64,000 nucleotides of DNA from Pseudopedobacter sp965218985 (GTDB lineage: Bacteria; Bacteroidota; Bacteroidia; Sphingobacteriales; Sphingobacteriaceae). Shown in pieces: positions 62,350-64,000 of the stretch; within the stretch, counting starts at the first letter, position 1, and each line of letters begins with the position of its first letter. The stretch is taken from NCBI GenBank assembly GCA_965218985.1, contig CBDCMP010000007.1, positions 744,001 through 808,000 of the forward strand, given 5' to 3'. Both the position numbers and the translations under genes were made by a program. The notes below the pieces were generated by a model. The model worked only from the letters and a program-made list of their open reading frames with translations. It was not told the origin of the DNA and ran no database searches.

Positions 62350-63579
62350 TTAGTCGTTATTTACCAAAATATCTTTGGCCATCACCATAGGTACGCTGAT
62401 GTATTTTTTCTCCATGTAGCTCATCACTTTTTCCAAAACCATCCTTGAATTCTCATCAAGGCTGTTCACTTCATCAGCAAAAACTGCATTTAAAGCTTTC
62501 TCCTTTATCTCTTTTATCTTTTGTGGAACTTCTTTCATGGCTAATTCCACTCTTCTTTGCTTTAAAATCGGCCTGAATTCTTTGATGTTTTTTTCAATGA
62601 TGGCTTCCCCGTTGATCAATTCACGATGACGTTCCTGTAAGTTTTTCTCGGCAGTGTCTTTCAAAGAATTAACCTCAATATAATGGATATGATGATTCTC
62701 CAGAACTTCGGGTGCCGTATCATTAGGAATGGCTAAATCAACAATGACTTTCACAGAGGTGTCATCCCCAACTAAATTTTGATAAACTTCTTCGGTAAGG
62801 ATGGGATTCGTTGCACTGGTGCAGGTGATGATGACGTCAAAGCCTTTATCGAAATCCTTCAAATCTGATAAAGAATAAGCTTCGCCCCCCAATTCATCAG
62901 CCAAAGCCTGGGCTTTACTGAGCGTTCTGTTAAATATAGAGAAATTAGTGTAAGTGTGTTTTTTGAGGTATTTGGCAATGTTTTGGTTGGTTTCGCCAGC
63001 TCCAATGATTAAAATCCTGGAATTGGAGCACATCTTTAAATCTCTTAACCTACGATAAGCTAAAGAGACAACGGAGATTGGATTTTTAGAGATGTTGGTA
63101 TAAGTGTAAACTTCTTTCGCCGTTTTTACCACCCTGTTCATTACCATCCTCAAAAAATCCCCTGTGAATTTTTTAGTCCTGCAATCTTCATATGCTTTAC
63201 GCACCTGGGCCAAAATCTCCTTCTCGCCCACCACCAAACTCTCTAGAGAGCTGGATACACGCATCAGATGATTCAAAGCATCCTCCTGTTCAAAAACGCA
63301 GCAATTCTCTACAATTCTTTCCAACTGATCATTCATTAGGTGTTCAGCGTGTAAGGTGTTGAGAAAAGATTTCACAAATTTTTTATCCAAATTCTGCTCT
63401 GCTGTGAATACAAATTCCACACGGTTACAAGTGGCTAGATAAAAAACCTCCGGGATATCAAATTTGAATTTAACCAATTCAAGTCGTTGATCTATAGCAT
63501 CATTACAAAGAACCAAGCAACCTAATTCTTTTAAATCAATTTGCTTGTGTGTAAAAGCTATAACCTTTAGATACTTCAA
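62350..63579 (-). CDS. hemA: glutamyl-tRNA reductase
   Basis: The first enzyme of the C5 heme pathway, reducing glutamyl-tRNA to glutamate-1-semialdehyde. The protein has the catalytic C51 in FYLATCNRVEFVF, VGEKEILAQVRKAYEDC, the NADPH-binding RILIIGAGETNQNIAKYL and a C-terminal dimerisation helix. The frame opens at 63639, but the promoter element (63602-63609) lies inside that extension, so the TTG at 63579, giving (M)KYLKVIAFTHKQ, is preferred (409 residues). It leads the heme cluster. Confidence 0.92.
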   Translation of the reverse strand: MKYLKVIAFTHKQIDLKELGCLVLCNDAIDQRLELVKFKFDIPEVFYLATCNRVEFVFTAEQNLDKKFVKSFLNTLHAEHLMNDQLERIVENCCVFEQEDALNHLMRVSSSLESLVVGEKEILAQVRKAYEDCRTKKFTGDFLRMVMNRVVKTAKEVYTYTNISKNPISVVSLAYRRLRDLKMCSNSRILIIGAGETNQNIAKYLKKHTYTNFSIFNRTLSKAQALADELGGEAYSLSDLKDFDKGFDVIITCTSATNPILTEEVYQNLVGDDTSVKVIVDLAIPNDTAPEVLENHHIHYIEVNSLKDTAEKNLQERHRELINGEAIIEKNIKEFRPILKQRRVELAMKEVPQKIKEIKEKALNAVFADEVNSLDENSRMVLEKVMSYMEKKYISVPMVMAKDILVNND

Positions 63580-63601
63580 TGGGTTTGTTTTTAGAACAGC
63601 A

Positions 63602-63609
63602 CAAAAGTA
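63602..63609 (-). promoter_or_regulatory. -7 element TACTTTTG for hemA
   Basis: A perfect TAnnTTTG match followed by TGC. It lies 22 bp upstream of the proposed TTG start and within the longer open frame, which argues against a start at 63639. Confidence 0.5.
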
Positions 63610-63893
63610 AAATAGCAGGCGGTAGGGTGTGTCAATCATTTGTCAATTGCAACTATTTAGAAGGAATATAAATAATGACAAGAAAACGATTTCGAACTCC
63701 TATGAAAAGCCCATTACAGAAATGGGGAAATCTTTGGGGCATTTATAAATATCCAGTTTCCTGTTTTAAAAATCTGCCGATCCTAACCGTTGATCAGAGA
63801 TTTCAAGCTGAACTAAAAATACCCTTTTTTGGGTATGGTTTTTTAAACTTAATAGTCTTAATTTTAGAAGGATTTTGATAAACAGAGACGACC
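63610..63893. other. divergent intergenic region between hemA and the patatin gene
   Basis: No supported gene. An open frame of 67 codons (63675-63878) has no protein-like character. The patatin promoter should lie here, but no clear element was seen. Confidence 0.5.
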
Positions 63894-64000
63894 ATGAAAA
63901 AAATCTTATCTATTGACGGAGGTGGAATCAGAGGCATCGTCCCGGGGCAAGTTCTGGTAGCTTTGGAACATAAGCTTCAACAAAAAACGCAAAATCCTGA
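63894..64000 (+). CDS. patatin-like phospholipase, N-terminal fragment
   Basis: Only the first 35 codons are present before the right edge. They read KKILSIDGGGIRGIVPGQVL, which is the oxyanion-hole motif DGGGxRG of the patatin family with its preceding beta strand. The GxSxG nucleophile lies beyond the edge. Some relatives are CBASS effectors (CapV), others are general lipases; the fragment cannot separate these. Confidence 0.8.
   Translation, partial: MKKILSIDGGGIRGIVPGQVLVALEHKLQQKTQNP

Noticed and set aside
63675..63878. Forward open frame of 67 codons between hemA and the patatin gene
   Set aside because: Composition is not protein-like, no start signal was found and no family is recognised.
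63894..64000. CBASS defence operon suggested by the patatin-like gene
   Set aside because: Only 35 codons are visible, no cyclase or regulator is in view on the left side, and patatins are common outside defence.

Overview
The window is a chromosomal segment of a Bacteroidota bacterium, most likely a member of the Sphingobacteriales (Pedobacter-like). The support is: promoter elements of the TAnnTTTG type; few Shine-Dalgarno sites; a long IspG with the extra central domain seen in Bacteroidota; a HemC-HemD fusion; LytTR/LytS signalling; a TonB-dependent receptor; and several families typical of the phylum (DUF2652, DUF3891, DUF4288, DUF6913-like). Most of it is housekeeping DNA. No phage, insertion sequence, CRISPR array or rRNA operon was seen.

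Positions 1-5300 hold the start of an LptF/LptG permease, a START-like protein, a tRNA-Met(CAT) behind three promoter-like motifs, a decayed Fic-family gene, dinB, and a convergent pair made of a DUF2652 cyclase-fold protein and an HD-domain protein with a Pycsar-effector-like membrane domain. Positions 5300-12100 hold a lipoprotein beta-propeller gene overlapping a very large metallophosphoesterase/outer-membrane-barrel fusion, an alpha/beta hydrolase, and an AAA/DUF4143 ATPase behind a nested palindromic operator. Positions 12200-21900 hold ispG, a PIF1-like helicase, a class III aminotransferase, an MscS channel, an NhaP antiporter and a DUF58 protein.

Positions 22000-29300 (minus strand) hold ligA-DUF6913-dapA, a LiaF-like/DUF4288/LytS/LytTR operon and a DUF3891 gene. 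Positions 29500-41000 hold ald, an AhpD-like gene paired with an orphan histidine-acceptor protein, a TonB receptor, an old yellow enzyme, a lactonase, an L,D-transpeptidase-like protein, a metzincin-like protein and a TPR histidine kinase. Positions 41100-54000 hold gyrB, two tandem secreted paralogues, a truncated haemoglobin, a retropepsin-like protease, mdh, an Rrf2-OsmC-metZ sulfur group, a frameshifted four-helix-bundle gene, uvrA and an ECF sigma factor.

Positions 54100-63600 carry a heme-biosynthesis cluster, all on the minus strand: hemA, hemCD, hemB, hemL, a histidine kinase and response regulator, a TPR membrane protein, hemE and hemJ. A patatin-like gene begins at the right edge.

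The most unusual signals are: (a) several unrelated intergenic arrays that all share a 7-bp monomer, one forming exact 35-bp higher-order units, placed inside the heme cluster and near rrf2; (b) the phosphoesterase / kinase-like / outer-membrane-barrel fusion; (c) the cyclase-fold and Pycsar-effector-like convergent pair; (d) an AhpD-like protein paired with a kinase-less histidine-acceptor protein. All calls were made by reading the sequence and from recalled family knowledge; no searches were run.
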